Source of the DNA: an uncultured Bacillaceae bacterium
GTDB taxonomy: Bacteria; Bacillota; Bacilli; Bacillales; Bacillaceae_L
Length of the DNA: 64,000 bases
Reading direction: 5' to 3'
Assembly: GCA_947497585.1 (NCBI GenBank)
Contig: CANMHG010000001.1
Coordinates: forward strand, 186,001 to 250,000
The notes below the pieces were generated by a model, which saw nothing but the letters and a program-made list of their open reading frames with translations, was not told where the DNA came from and did no database searches. Shown one piece after another: positions 42,055 through 51,001 of this stretch (positions are counted from its first letter, which is position 1; each line of letters opens with the position of its first letter). A program made the translations under genes and the position numbers.

Positions 42055-43011
42055 ATGAATTTAGACCCTCAAGCTAAAATGTTACTGGATATGATGGCAG
42101 CTTCTGGTGCCCCTGCTATTGAAACACTCCCACCTGAACAAGCACGGGAAGCCTTTGCACTTACTCAGCAAAGATTACGTCAAGGAGATTCAGAAATAGT
42201 AGTTCATAAAATTGAAGATATGGCAATTAATGGTGAGAAAGATGATATAAAAATACGAGTATACTCTCCTAAAGAAAATGAAATATTACCGGCGTTTATT
42301 TATTTTCATGGTGGGGGATGGGTGTTAGGTAATTTAGATAGTCATGACTCATTGTGCCGTGCAATTGCAAATAGGGCTGAGTGTGTCGTAATATCTGTTG
42401 ACTACAGTCTAGCACCTGAACATAAATTTCCAGTTGCTGTATATGATGCCTTTCATGCAACTAAGTGGGTCTATGATAATGCAGAAGCTTTAAAAGTGGA
42501 CCCAGCACGCTTAGCTGTTGGAGGTGATAGTGCGGGAGGGAATTTGGCGGCAGCCGTATCCCATCTTGCAAAAAAGGATGGTTTTCCAAAACTATGCTTT
42601 CAAGCCCTAATATATCCTGCTACAAACTTTGGAATAACAGAATCATATTCATTGTTTTCAGAAGGATACTTCCTGACAAAATCAGCTATGAGTTGGTTTA
42701 GAGACTGTTACTTAAATGGAACACAAGATCTAACAAATCCACTTGCTGCACCATTATTAATAGATGATAAGTCTGATTTACCACCCGCACTAATTATTAC
42801 AGCAGGTTTTGACCCATTACGAGATGAGGGGAAAGCATATGCTGAATCACTAACTGAGGCTGGTATTGAAGTAGAATACAAGTGCTACGATGGCATGATT
42901 CATGGATTTGTAAGTATGTTTGGTGTACTGCATCAAGGTAAACTGGCAGTTGAACATATTAGCAATTCACTACAGAATGCATTTAATAAAAAGACCGTAA
43001 AAGAGGTGTAA
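42055..43011 (+). CDS. HSL-family alpha/beta-hydrolase (esterase)
   Basis: A 318-residue hormone-sensitive-lipase-family esterase: HGGGW oxyanion motif, GDSAGG nucleophile, acid in FDPLRDEG, His in GMIHGF. Such enzymes cut short-to-medium acyl esters and some lactones. Cytoplasmic, no signal peptide. The ATG at 42055 is 9 bases from AGAAAGG, while the ATG at 42046 abuts it. Separated by only 4 bases from the lactonase-like gene, so the two hydrolases form a pair at the end of the catabolic region. Confidence 0.92.
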   Translation: MNLDPQAKMLLDMMAASGAPAIETLPPEQAREAFALTQQRLRQGDSEIVVHKIEDMAINGEKDDIKIRVYSPKENEILPAFIYFHGGGWVLGNLDSHDSLCRAIANRAECVVISVDYSLAPEHKFPVAVYDAFHATKWVYDNAEALKVDPARLAVGGDSAGGNLAAAVSHLAKKDGFPKLCFQALIYPATNFGITESYSLFSEGYFLTKSAMSWFRDCYLNGTQDLTNPLAAPLLIDDKSDLPPALIITAGFDPLRDEGKAYAESLTEAGIEVEYKCYDGMIHGFVSMFGVLHQGKLAVEHISNSLQNAFNKKTVKEV

Positions 43012-43015
43012 TAGC

Positions 43016-44017
43016 ATGAGACAAATGGTGAACACTGTAACAGGTCCAATAGACATTAACCAATTGGGTAAGACACTGATTCATGAGCACTTTATATTTG
43101 GCTATCCTGGATTTCAGGGAGATCAAACTCTTGGAGGATTTAATAGACAAGAGGCACTTGAGGTGGGGATATCGGTAGCCATGCAATTAATGAGTTATGG
43201 AATTAGAACAGTCGTAGATCCTACTCCGAATGAGTGTGGTAGAAATCCAGAGTTACTTCGGGAAATCTCGGAACATACAGGCCTTCAAATTATTTGTGCA
43301 ACAGGCTATTATTACGAAGGGGAGGGAGCGACTCCTTATTTCAAGTTTCGCCAAGCCCTAGGTACAGCTGAACAGGAAATCTATGAGATGTTCATGAAAG
43401 AGCTCACCGAAGGTATTGGATCCACAGGCATAAAGCCAGGTATTATTAAACTTGCATCTAGTAAAAATGAGATCACCGCCTATGAAGAAATGTTTTTCAG
43501 AGCTGCTGCTAGGGCTCATCTAGAGACTGGGGTTACAATTTTAACTCATACACAAGAAGGTACCATGGGTCCAGAACAGGCCCAATTACTTGTGAGTATG
43601 GGTGTTGCTCCTAATCGAATCGTTATTGGCCATATGTGTGGGAATATAAACCCTTTCTATCATAAGGAAACATTAGAATACGGAGTAAATATCGCACTTG
43701 ATCGCTTTGGTATCCAAGGAATGGTTGGAACACCTTTTGATACAGAGAGAATTGAACTCTTACTAAAATTACTTAATGATGGCTATGAAGATCGTATAAT
43801 GCTTTCTCATGACACTGTAAATGTGTGGCTAGGTCGACCACCAGTTCTTCCAGAGCCACTTGTTGAGATAATGGCGAACTGGCATCCAACCTATCTATTG
43901 GAGTCAATTATCCCACAATTACGCGAAAAGGGAGTTTCAGAGACTACGATAGATAAACTTTTTCTGCATAATCCAAAATCATTATTTATGAGCCAAAGAG
44001 CTGAAAAGTTAACATAA
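43016..44017 (+). CDS. Phosphotriesterase-like lactonase (amidohydrolase superfamily)
   Basis: A 333-residue PTE-family protein. The binuclear metal site is complete: HEH near the N terminus (about residues 23-25), the carboxylated Lys in GIIKLASS, His in ILTHTQEG and IGHMCGN, Asp in LSHDT. PTE-like lactonases of Bacillaceae and archaea open gamma- and delta-lactones, including acyl-homoserine lactones, with weak phosphotriesterase activity. Opening a gamma-lactone would give a 4-hydroxy acid, the substrate type for the kinase/dehydrogenase pair in this region. Start ATG after GAGGTG, 4 bases past the esterase. Confidence 0.9.
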   Translation: MRQMVNTVTGPIDINQLGKTLIHEHFIFGYPGFQGDQTLGGFNRQEALEVGISVAMQLMSYGIRTVVDPTPNECGRNPELLREISEHTGLQIICATGYYYEGEGATPYFKFRQALGTAEQEIYEMFMKELTEGIGSTGIKPGIIKLASSKNEITAYEEMFFRAAARAHLETGVTILTHTQEGTMGPEQAQLLVSMGVAPNRIVIGHMCGNINPFYHKETLEYGVNIALDRFGIQGMVGTPFDTERIELLLKLLNDGYEDRIMLSHDTVNVWLGRPPVLPEPLVEIMANWHPTYLLESIIPQLREKGVSETTIDKLFLHNPKSLFMSQRAEKLT

Positions 44018-44029
44018 TATTATCAAGGA

Positions 44030-44060
44030 AACTAGGTCTTAGTGCCTAGTTTATATTTTG
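44030..44060 (+). terminator. Terminator after the lactonase gene
   Basis: Seven-base-pair stem AACTAGG / CCTAGTT with an 8-nt loop, then TTATATTTT. Confidence 0.75.
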
Positions 44061-44210
44061 TTCCAAAAATTCCCTTTTAAATTAAGCATTAATTCCTATG
44101 GCTTGATTAAAATTTCTAAATTAAGGTAGAAGTAGAAGAAATTATAGCTAAAATATATTGAATCATAGGTTTTCTAACTGATCACCTTATTAAGGGGGGA
44201 TATATTCTAT

Positions 44211-46052
44211 ATGAAAGCCGAAACAGGAGCTTTCTCAACGAATCATTCTTTTGTTAATGAAACTGTAAATGACCTTTCATTTGTGCATCTAGTATTATCT
44301 GTTAATTCAAGTGGTAAAGTTCTTTATATATCCTCAAACTGTGAGGAAATTCTAGGATTCTCCCAAAGTGAGTTAATTGGTACATATATTAAAAGCTTTA
44401 TCCATGAAGATGACCAATTTTTAGTAGAAAGTTATTTTTTTAATGAGACGACTCATGAACCCTGCACATTCAGGATCCTTCATAAGGATAAAACATACTT
44501 ATGGGTTAATAGTAAAATAGACTTAGTCAAAAAGTCCCGGACAGTTAATGCGGAAGAGATTTTATTACAAATAACTGTAAATAATCAAGATACATTAAGA
44601 AGTAAACCTACACTAGAACTTCTCTCGACTACTAAGAAAGAGGAGACAGAGTTGCTTTTTACTAAGGAAGATTCATTTTCATTAGTGGAGGTTACCCCTT
44701 ATGCTATTATCTTAGCCAAAAATGGAAGAATCGTGTATGTAAATGAAGCTACAAGGCGATTGCTTGGTGCTAGAATAAAAGAAGATATTGTTGGATTAGA
44801 CATCTTTCAATTCGCATTGGAACCTTTTCATAAAGTTATAGAGAAAAGATTAAGTTCGATTCATGATGGTTACACAGTGGGTGTTATTGAGGAAAAATGG
44901 CAAAGATTAGACCATTCAATTATTGATGTAGATGTACGACTATCTTCAGTAACACTGCAAGGGGAACTTTTTGAGTATTTTGTATTAGACGATATCTCAT
45001 CTCGAAAAAACTTTCAAGGAATCCTTCAAAAAAGTAGAGAACGATATCAAAACATAATACATAACTCTATTGATACAATAGCAGTTGTATATGACAGTCG
45101 GTGGGTATTTATTAACGAATCTGGTGTGAAAATGTTTGAAGCTGGAAGTTATACTGAGATGTTGGGAACAAGTATTCATAGGTATCTTCACTCAGATGAG
45201 CATTCAAAAGTCGATGAAATGATAGAACTTGTTCTGTCTGAGAAGAAAGAAAAAAAGAGTAAACAAACCTGGTATACAGCTTCTGGAAAGGAACTTTATT
45301 CGGAGCAAATATTCATTCCTACAACTTATTTCGGAGAGCCTGCTATTCAAGTAATTATTCGTGATATTACAGAGCGAAAGCAAGCAGAGGAACTAATGTT
45401 AAAGTCTGAAAAGCTTTCAATTGCGGGACAGCTAGCAGCAGGAATAGCACACGAAATAAGAAATCCCTTAACCGCTATAAAAGGATTTTTCCAACTTATA
45501 AAAACGGATCAGCAACAACAATACTTTGATATAGTAGAATCAGAATTAAATCGGATTGAAGCCATTTTAAGTGAACTGTTGGTTTTATCAAAGCCTACAG
45601 AAATAAGGTTTAAGATGACAAATATTGAAGTGCTGATTAAAGATGTAATGACACTACTCGAAACACAAGCGATTATGAACAATATTCAATTAAAATCGTC
45701 CTTTATGAAAACGGAATCTACTATAATGTGTGATGAAAACCAAATAAAGCAGGTGTTTATTAATCTTATCAAGAATGCGATTGATGCAATGCCTAATGGT
45801 GGTGTAATTACAATTTCCACTGAGGTTTTAGATAAACAGATTAGCATCTCTGTTATGGATGAAGGTATTGGAATTCCAGAACACATTGTAAAACGTATAG
45901 GTGAACCTTTTTACACGACAAAAGAAAAAGGAACAGGTTTAGGACTTATGGTTAGTTTTAAAATTATTGAAAACCACCAGGGAAATATTACGATTTCTAG
46001 TGAGATGAATAAAGGTACTACCATAACAGTTGCTCTACCACTAAAAGACTAA
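44211..46052 (+). CDS. Soluble multi-PAS histidine kinase, KinA-like
   Basis: A 613-residue kinase without membrane helices: three PAS regions (about 25-125, 155-270 and 275-395, the last closing with RDITERKQ), HisKA with AGIAHEIRNPLTAIKG, and HATPase_c with N box (NLIKNAIDAM), G1 (DEGIGIP) and G2 (GTGLGL). The layout equals KinA of the sporulation phosphorelay. It has no adjacent response regulator. Start ATG, ribosome site GGGGGGA. Second orphan kinase of three in the window. Confidence 0.92.
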   Translation: MKAETGAFSTNHSFVNETVNDLSFVHLVLSVNSSGKVLYISSNCEEILGFSQSELIGTYIKSFIHEDDQFLVESYFFNETTHEPCTFRILHKDKTYLWVNSKIDLVKKSRTVNAEEILLQITVNNQDTLRSKPTLELLSTTKKEETELLFTKEDSFSLVEVTPYAIILAKNGRIVYVNEATRRLLGARIKEDIVGLDIFQFALEPFHKVIEKRLSSIHDGYTVGVIEEKWQRLDHSIIDVDVRLSSVTLQGELFEYFVLDDISSRKNFQGILQKSRERYQNIIHNSIDTIAVVYDSRWVFINESGVKMFEAGSYTEMLGTSIHRYLHSDEHSKVDEMIELVLSEKKEKKSKQTWYTASGKELYSEQIFIPTTYFGEPAIQVIIRDITERKQAEELMLKSEKLSIAGQLAAGIAHEIRNPLTAIKGFFQLIKTDQQQQYFDIVESELNRIEAILSELLVLSKPTEIRFKMTNIEVLIKDVMTLLETQAIMNNIQLKSSFMKTESTIMCDENQIKQVFINLIKNAIDAMPNGGVITISTEVLDKQISISVMDEGIGIPEHIVKRIGEPFYTTKEKGTGLGLMVSFKIIENHQGNITISSEMNKGTTITVALPLKD

Positions 46053-46062
46053 ATGAATACCA

Positions 46063-46090
46063 AAAAGCCATGAATTGAATCATGGCTTTT
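46063..46090. terminator. Bidirectional terminator between kinase and patA
   Basis: Eleven-base-pair stem AAAAGCCATGA / TCATGGCTTTT with a 6-nt loop; A-run and T-run allow use from both sides. Confidence 0.85.
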
Positions 46091-46098
46091 GTTGTTTC

Positions 46099-47250
46099 TT
46101 AGGAATGTGACGTCACGAATGTTTCTAATCGGTCTAGTGCTTTTTCTAGTGTTTCCATTGAGTAGGCATATGATAACCTTACATAACCTTCTCCATAGCT
46201 TGAGAAAGCACTCCCTGGTACAACGGCTATTCCAGCTTCTTTTACAAGCTTCATAGCTAGGTCAAATGATGTCATGCCGAATTTTTCAATAGACGGGAAG
46301 AGATAGAAGGCTCCGTTTGGTTTTACAACCTCAATATCCATAGCTACAAGGCGCTTGTATACATAATCAAGACGCTTCATATATTCAAGCCTCATAGGTA
46401 TAGCATCGTCCACTCCGTTCGTTAAAGCTTCAATAGCAGCCTGCTGACTTATTGATGAAGCGCAAGAAACATTGTATTGGTGGACCTTTAACATATGACG
46501 TGTTAGCCATTGGGGAGCAAAAACAAATCCAATTCTCCATCCAGTCATTGAGTGAGATTTTGATAACCCGTTAATCACGATAGTTTGTTCCCTCAATAGA
46601 CTTGATATCGAATGATGTTTACCTTCAAAGACTAATTCACTGTAAATTTCATCGGATAATATAAAGATATCCTTTCCTTCTAACAGAGTGGCGATATCTC
46701 TTAATTCTGTCTCGGATAATGTAACCCCTGTTGGATTTGAAGGGTAGGGTAAAACTACACAACGTGTATTCGGCGTAAGATACTTTTCAATTATATCAGC
46801 TGTTAGACGAAAGCCATTTTCTCGTGTGTCAGCATACACGGGAATTGCCCCACAGAGTGTAATAAGTGGCTCGTAGCCAGGATAAACTGGACCTGGAAGA
46901 ATTACTTCGGAACCAGTTTCTAGAATCGTTCGAAAAACGATATCGATTGCCTGGCTGGCACCTGTTGTAGTAATTACCTCTGTTTCTGGTTTATAGACAA
47001 GGTTGTACTTCCTTTCAAGAAATTGACAAGCAGCTGTTCGAAGTTCTATGTAGCCGGCATTATGTGTATAGGTAGTGAAATTTTTTTCAATTGCTTTAAT
47101 TCCAGCCGTTTTTACATGATCTGGTGTATGAAAGTCAGGTTGACCAATCGTTAAAGAAATAACATCTTTGTAGTCTGCTACCATATTAAAGAATTTACGG
47201 ATTCCTGAAATTTCAATCGATTGTACATTTTTGTTTATAAGGTGCTCCAC
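46099..47250 (-). CDS. patA: Aminotransferase A (PLP-dependent)
   Basis: A class I aminotransferase very like B. subtilis PatA through its whole length: SIEISGIRKFFN, SLTIGQPDFHTPDHV, TTGASQAID, PYPSNPTGVTLSE, PLP-Lys in NGLSKSHSMTGWRIG, and the final GEGYVRLSYA. It moves amino groups among lysine/diaminopimelate-related and other substrates. The GTG at 47250 gives the family N terminus; the ATG at 47262 abuts GGAAGG and the TTG at 47283 has no ribosome site. Monocistronic. Confidence 0.93.
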   Translation of the reverse strand: MEHLINKNVQSIEISGIRKFFNMVADYKDVISLTIGQPDFHTPDHVKTAGIKAIEKNFTTYTHNAGYIELRTAACQFLERKYNLVYKPETEVITTTGASQAIDIVFRTILETGSEVILPGPVYPGYEPLITLCGAIPVYADTRENGFRLTADIIEKYLTPNTRCVVLPYPSNPTGVTLSETELRDIATLLEGKDIFILSDEIYSELVFEGKHHSISSLLREQTIVINGLSKSHSMTGWRIGFVFAPQWLTRHMLKVHQYNVSCASSISQQAAIEALTNGVDDAIPMRLEYMKRLDYVYKRLVAMDIEVVKPNGAFYLFPSIEKFGMTSFDLAMKLVKEAGIAVVPGSAFSSYGEGYVRLSYAYSMETLEKALDRLETFVTSHS

Positions 47251-47401
47251 GAATTGATTCATCCTTCCAATTTTGTAATACAATTTAACCTATTTTATCG
47301 CAAATGGTCAATAAACACCATTCTATCATTCTGAAAAATATAACTCTCTGGGATTATCCTATGTTATGATACTAGAAAAGGGAAATTATGGGGGGGATTT
47401 G

Positions 47402-47761
47402 GTGTTTAACAGTGGCTTCGGCGGCCCGCCAATTTGGATGACTTCATTTGGAACAATTGTCTTTATTATCGTAATAGGTGGATTTATATATGTTATAGGA
47501 AAAGGATTAATGACATGGTCGTCAAATAATGCAGCTACACCAGTTACTACTTTTGCAAAGGTTTTATCAAAGCGAACACAGGTATATGGCGGAAGCGGTG
47601 AGACTAGGGCAAGAACTGTGTATTTTATTACGTTTGAATTAGGAAATGGAGAAAGAGTAGAACTGCAAGTTAAACCTAAGGATTCAGGCCTCATCGTCGA
47701 GGGGGATGAAGGAACTCTTATGTACCAGGGATCTCGTTTTAATGGATTTACTAGAAGGTAA
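47402..47761 (+). CDS. DUF2500-family membrane protein
   Basis: A 119-residue protein with one N-terminal membrane helix (about 14-36) and a small extracellular beta domain: TTFAKVLSKRTQVYGG, YFITFELGNGERVEL, GDEGTLMYQGSRF. This is the DUF2500 pattern. Function unknown. The GTG at 47402 follows GGGGGG at a good distance; the ATG at 47366 upstream has no ribosome site. Confidence 0.8.
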   Translation: MFNSGFGGPPIWMTSFGTIVFIIVIGGFIYVIGKGLMTWSSNNAATPVTTFAKVLSKRTQVYGGSGETRARTVYFITFELGNGERVELQVKPKDSGLIVEGDEGTLMYQGSRFNGFTRR

Positions 47762-47803
47762 AAAATAACGATTAATCAAGTGATTTCAGTAGGGGTTGAA
47801 GAA

Positions 47804-48424
47804 TTGAAAATAATTGATATTTCTCAAGTATTACACAATGACATACCAGTATGGCCAGGGGATACGCCTTTTTCTTTTGAATTAAGCTGGACTAAAGAGG
47901 CTTCAGGCTCCGTGAATGTTGGTAAATTAGAGATGAGTGCTCATACGGGTACTCATATTGATGCACCGTTTCACTTTGATAACGATGGAAAAAAGGTGAT
48001 AGAACTAGATTTAGAACTTTATATAGGGCCAGCATTAGTAGTTGAGAAAAAAAATATTGAGATGCTTTCTCCAGAACACTTTAATGATGTTAATTTTGAG
48101 GGAGTCTCAAGGATTTTAATCAAAACTGGATCGTGGATTGAACGAAGTTTATTTCCTAAATCGATCACAGCCTTATCTCCAGATCTTGCACCATTTTTAG
48201 CAAAGAACGGGATTAAACTAATTGGAGTAGATGTTCCTTCGGTAGATGTGCTTGATAGTAAGGAATTACCAGCACACCATAGTTTATTAGAAAATGACAT
48301 TCACATATTAGAAGGGATTGTATTAGATTCTGTAAAAGAAGGTATCTATGAATTAGTAGCTCTTCCACTACCAATAAAGGAAGCTGACGGAAGCCCAGTC
48401 CGAGCAATCTTAATCGAGCGATAA
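47804..48424 (+). CDS. kynB: Kynurenine formamidase (KynB)/cyclase-family hydrolase
   Basis: A 206-residue cyclase-family metalloenzyme: IPVWPGDTPF, the metal motif SAHTGTHIDAPFHF, LIGVDVPSVD and PAHHSLL. These fit bacterial arylformamidase, which hydrolyses N-formylkynurenine in tryptophan breakdown, though no other kyn gene is nearby. Start TTG at 47804 after AGTAGGGG. Follows the DUF2500 gene by about 40 bases and ends at a strong bidirectional terminator. Confidence 0.85.
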   Translation: MKIIDISQVLHNDIPVWPGDTPFSFELSWTKEASGSVNVGKLEMSAHTGTHIDAPFHFDNDGKKVIELDLELYIGPALVVEKKNIEMLSPEHFNDVNFEGVSRILIKTGSWIERSLFPKSITALSPDLAPFLAKNGIKLIGVDVPSVDVLDSKELPAHHSLLENDIHILEGIVLDSVKEGIYELVALPLPIKEADGSPVRAILIER

Positions 48425-48432
48425 GCTTATAA

Positions 48433-48475
48433 AAAGAAAGGAGGCTATTCAATTAAGAATAGCCTCTTTCTTTTT
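48433..48475. terminator. Bidirectional terminator
   Basis: Ten-base-pair stem GAGGCTATTC / GAATAGCCTC with a 6-nt loop, purine-rich arm before and T-rich tract after. It separates kynB (+) from the IDEAL-domain genes (-). Confidence 0.88.
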
Positions 48476-48722
48476 ACCTATTTTCTTGTATAAGCTGGTT
48501 ATATTTTAGGCTTAACTCTTCAAACAATTGCTTATCATTGTTATCAATAGCCTGATCTATTGACTTCTGCATTCTTTGTAAATTGAAGTGGTAACATATT
48601 TCATCTAAAACCATACCTGCATATTGTTCGAACATGAATCGATCAGCTTCTGTAAGATTATAACTTATATATTTTTTATCGTTATTTTTAATAAGTACAA
48701 ATTGTCTTTTACACGTTTTCAT
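48474..48722 (-). CDS. IDEAL-domain small protein 1 (82 aa)
   Basis: An 82-residue protein whose last 35 residues are an IDEAL domain: MQKSIDQAIDNNDKQLFEEL followed by SLKYNQL. The N-terminal half (RQFVLIKNNDKKYISYNL) is specific to it. IDEAL domains occur in Bacillus proteins such as YpiB and in small proteins of unknown role, likely for protein contacts. Start ATG after GGGGG. It lies 9 bases after a second IDEAL-domain gene, so they are co-transcribed, as a duplicated and diverged pair. Confidence 0.85.
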   Translation of the reverse strand: MKTCKRQFVLIKNNDKKYISYNLTEADRFMFEQYAGMVLDEICYHFNLQRMQKSIDQAIDNNDKQLFEELSLKYNQLIQENR

Positions 48723-48731
48723 GATAACCCC

Positions 48732-48965
48732 CTACAGTAAATAATTGTACTGAGATAAAAGCATCGAATACTTCTTAGAAAGTTCCATAAAAAGAACTTT
48801 ATCTCTGTTAATAAGGGTATGGTCAATTTGTTCCATTAGTTTTGTTTGCTTAAAGGAGAACAGTGACTGATTAATAACCAATTCTGCTTCCTTTTCATAC
48901 ATTGTGGATTCGCTGTTAGTAGACGTAATGATAAGTAATTCGTTCTTTTGCCCGTTTTGGTTCAT
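48732..48965 (-). CDS. IDEAL-domain small protein 2 (77 aa)
   Basis: A 77-residue protein ending in an IDEAL-like domain: KLMEQIDHTLINRDKVLFME followed by LSKKYSML. Its N-terminal half is unrelated to that of its neighbour. First gene of a two-gene unit; ATG after AGGAGTGAT. Function unknown; fusion-free IDEAL proteins of this size occur singly in other Bacillus, the tandem pair is less usual. Confidence 0.82.
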   Translation of the reverse strand: MNQNGQKNELLIITSTNSESTMYEKEAELVINQSLFSFKQTKLMEQIDHTLINRDKVLFMELSKKYSMLLSQYNYLL

Positions 48966-49115
48966 CTTTAATCACTCCTCCTATCGTTTCTACTATTATT
49001 AACTGAAACGAAGAAAAAGTAAAGTATTTTTCTAAAAATTTAGATATATCTGATAATGGGATTTTCCCCCAACTAAAAGTAGCTATATGCTAACCACTCC
49101 CATTCAATGGAAAAC

Positions 49116-49511
49116 CTACGGAGCAACTAATTCAACCTTTATTCTGTCCGGGTCTTCAAAAAACACTGCATAGTAATCAGGACCACCTGCAAAGGGGTGT
49201 CGATCTTTATATAATAATGGTATGTTTTTGCTCATTAATTTTTCTGTAATCTCGTTTACCTCTTCTTTTGAGTCAAGATGAAAGGCTAAATGATTTAATC
49301 CGACTCGACAGCGATGATATGTGACATCATTATAGCGCTCTTCAACTTGAACAAAAACAAGATAGGTATCTCCTAGCTTCCAACTAAACCCTTTGTCCCA
49401 TTTTTGGAAAGGTTCATACCCTAATTCTGATAATAGCCAGGTCCAGAACTTTTTTGACTTCTCTAAATTAGAAACATAAAGCTCTAGGTGATGGATGATT
49501 CCTTTTTTCAT
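49116..49511 (-). CDS. VOC/glyoxalase-family protein
   Basis: A 131-residue VOC protein with the metal triad likely intact: His in IIHHLELYV, His in GLNHLAFHL, Glu in IKVELVAP. The FFEDPDRIKVE end is typical of glyoxalase/dioxygenase or thiol-transferase-like members. Substrate unknown. Start ATG after GGAGAATTG. Single gene. Confidence 0.88.
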   Translation of the reverse strand: MKKGIIHHLELYVSNLEKSKKFWTWLLSELGYEPFQKWDKGFSWKLGDTYLVFVQVEERYNDVTYHRCRVGLNHLAFHLDSKEEVNEITEKLMSKNIPLLYKDRHPFAGGPDYYAVFFEDPDRIKVELVAP

Positions 49512-49619
49512 AACAATTCTCCATTCTTCGTTTTTAATAAGTTATATATTAATGGATTATCTGGACTCATGTCATCATAAGATAGAATGATAATTAACAA
49601 ACTGAGGGAGGTTACATTT

Positions 49620-50879
49620 ATGTATCAGTACCCAAATCATTATCAACCATATCCTCAACAATACTCTTATGGTCCTTATTCATATTATTATCAGCAACCA
49701 CCCATTCAATCAAATAATTCAGCCTATTCCCAAGAATATATAAGACAACAACAAGACACGTTTAGAAGGGTTTGGAATGCCATTAAAAGTGAAGTAGAGC
49801 CATTATTCAAAAGATTTCAAGAGTATAATATTGATCGAAGGTTTTTACGTTATCTTTTCAGACAGGTAGTTCAATTTCTAATTGTCACACAAAACCAGTA
49901 TTCAGGTTCTATTAATCAACGAGTTAATCAAGCCTATAATGCGTTAAGAAAACAGCTAAGCTGGCTATTTAACGTGTTACAAACTTATAATCTTCCAGTA
50001 AGAGAATTTGAGAATGCAATTAAGGACCTTATTAGGTTAGTGCTCTCAAATCTAGATTACCAGCCTGAAAAGGACTGGAGTGAATGGGAGGATTTAGGTG
50101 GTGTATTAACTTCAGGACCAACCGCTTCATCATGGGGAAGGAATCGCATCGATGTTTTTGTTAGGGGAAGAAATAGACAGCTATATCATAAATGGTGGGA
50201 CGGTGCTAAGTGGAATGACTGGGAAGGCCTAGGAGGCACTTTAACCTCTGCACCAGCAGCTGTTTCATGGGGGAACAATCGAATAGATGTATTTGCAAGA
50301 GGTACAGATCAACAGCTAATCCATAAATATTGGAATGGATCTAGTTGGAGTGGATGGGAGAACCTGGGCGGGACACTAACCTCATCGCCAGCAGTATCTT
50401 CTAGAGGTGAGAATCAATTAGATGTATTTGTGCGTGGATCAAATAAAAGGTTATATCAGAAGGTTTGGGATGGAACAAGATGGGGTGACTGGAATGACTT
50501 AGGTGGGGAATTAACCTCAGCTCCAGCTGCCATTTCATGGGGAGAAAACCGAGTAGACGTATTTGCAAGAGGTCAAAATCGAGAATTGTATCATAAGTAC
50601 TGGGATGGCAGGCAATGGTCCGGCTGGGATAGTTTAGGTGGTACCTTGACTTCTAGTCCAAGTGTTGCTTCATGGGGTCCAAACCGCTTAGACGTCTTTG
50701 TTAAGGGAACGGATGAACATATTTATACTATCAATTGGGATAAAACTAAATGGAGTGACTGGGAGAGAATTGGAGATAGTGTTACGTCTGAACCAGCAGC
50801 AGTTTCATGGGGAAAAGGAAGAATAGATCTTTTTGCAAAAGGACCAAAAGATCAACTTCTCCATAAATGGAAAGAATAA
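49620..50879 (+). CDS. Six-repeat DUF346/PLL-type lectin-like propeller with coat-like N terminus
   Basis: A 419-residue protein. Residues 1-50 are Tyr/Gln/Pro-rich (MYQYPNHYQPYPQQYSYGPY), like spore coat proteins; 50-165 are helical. From about 165 to the end are six repeats of about 48 residues, each with W-xx-W-xx-LGG-x-LTS-x-PA, SWG-xNR-xDVF-xRG, and LYHK-xWDG. These are DUF346-type blades as in fucose-binding lectins of the PLL family. No signal peptide. The DNA repeats about every 144 bases. The ATG at 49620 follows GGGAGG. Possibly a sugar-binding surface or spore protein. Confidence 0.85.
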   Translation: MYQYPNHYQPYPQQYSYGPYSYYYQQPPIQSNNSAYSQEYIRQQQDTFRRVWNAIKSEVEPLFKRFQEYNIDRRFLRYLFRQVVQFLIVTQNQYSGSINQRVNQAYNALRKQLSWLFNVLQTYNLPVREFENAIKDLIRLVLSNLDYQPEKDWSEWEDLGGVLTSGPTASSWGRNRIDVFVRGRNRQLYHKWWDGAKWNDWEGLGGTLTSAPAAVSWGNNRIDVFARGTDQQLIHKYWNGSSWSGWENLGGTLTSSPAVSSRGENQLDVFVRGSNKRLYQKVWDGTRWGDWNDLGGELTSAPAAISWGENRVDVFARGQNRELYHKYWDGRQWSGWDSLGGTLTSSPSVASWGPNRLDVFVKGTDEHIYTINWDKTKWSDWERIGDSVTSEPAAVSWGKGRIDLFAKGPKDQLLHKWKE

Positions 50880-50888
50880 GTCTGTATA

Positions 50889-50918
50889 AGGGGACCTTTA
50901 GGGTTTCCCTTTTTTGCT
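50889..50918 (+). terminator. Terminator after the lectin-like gene
   Basis: Imperfect stem around AAGGGGACC and GGTTTCCCTT, followed by a T-run. Confidence 0.6.
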
Positions 50919-51001
50919 ATTTTGAAGTTGGGTTAATGGAAGTTCTATGCTAAAATAACTTAAATGAAAATTTAAAGTTTTAATAGCCCGGAGGGTAAAG
51001 A

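Noticed and set aside
50080..50870. Regularly spaced DNA repeats suggesting a CRISPR-like array
   Set aside because: Repeats are about 144 bases, in frame, and encode propeller blades; there are no spacers.
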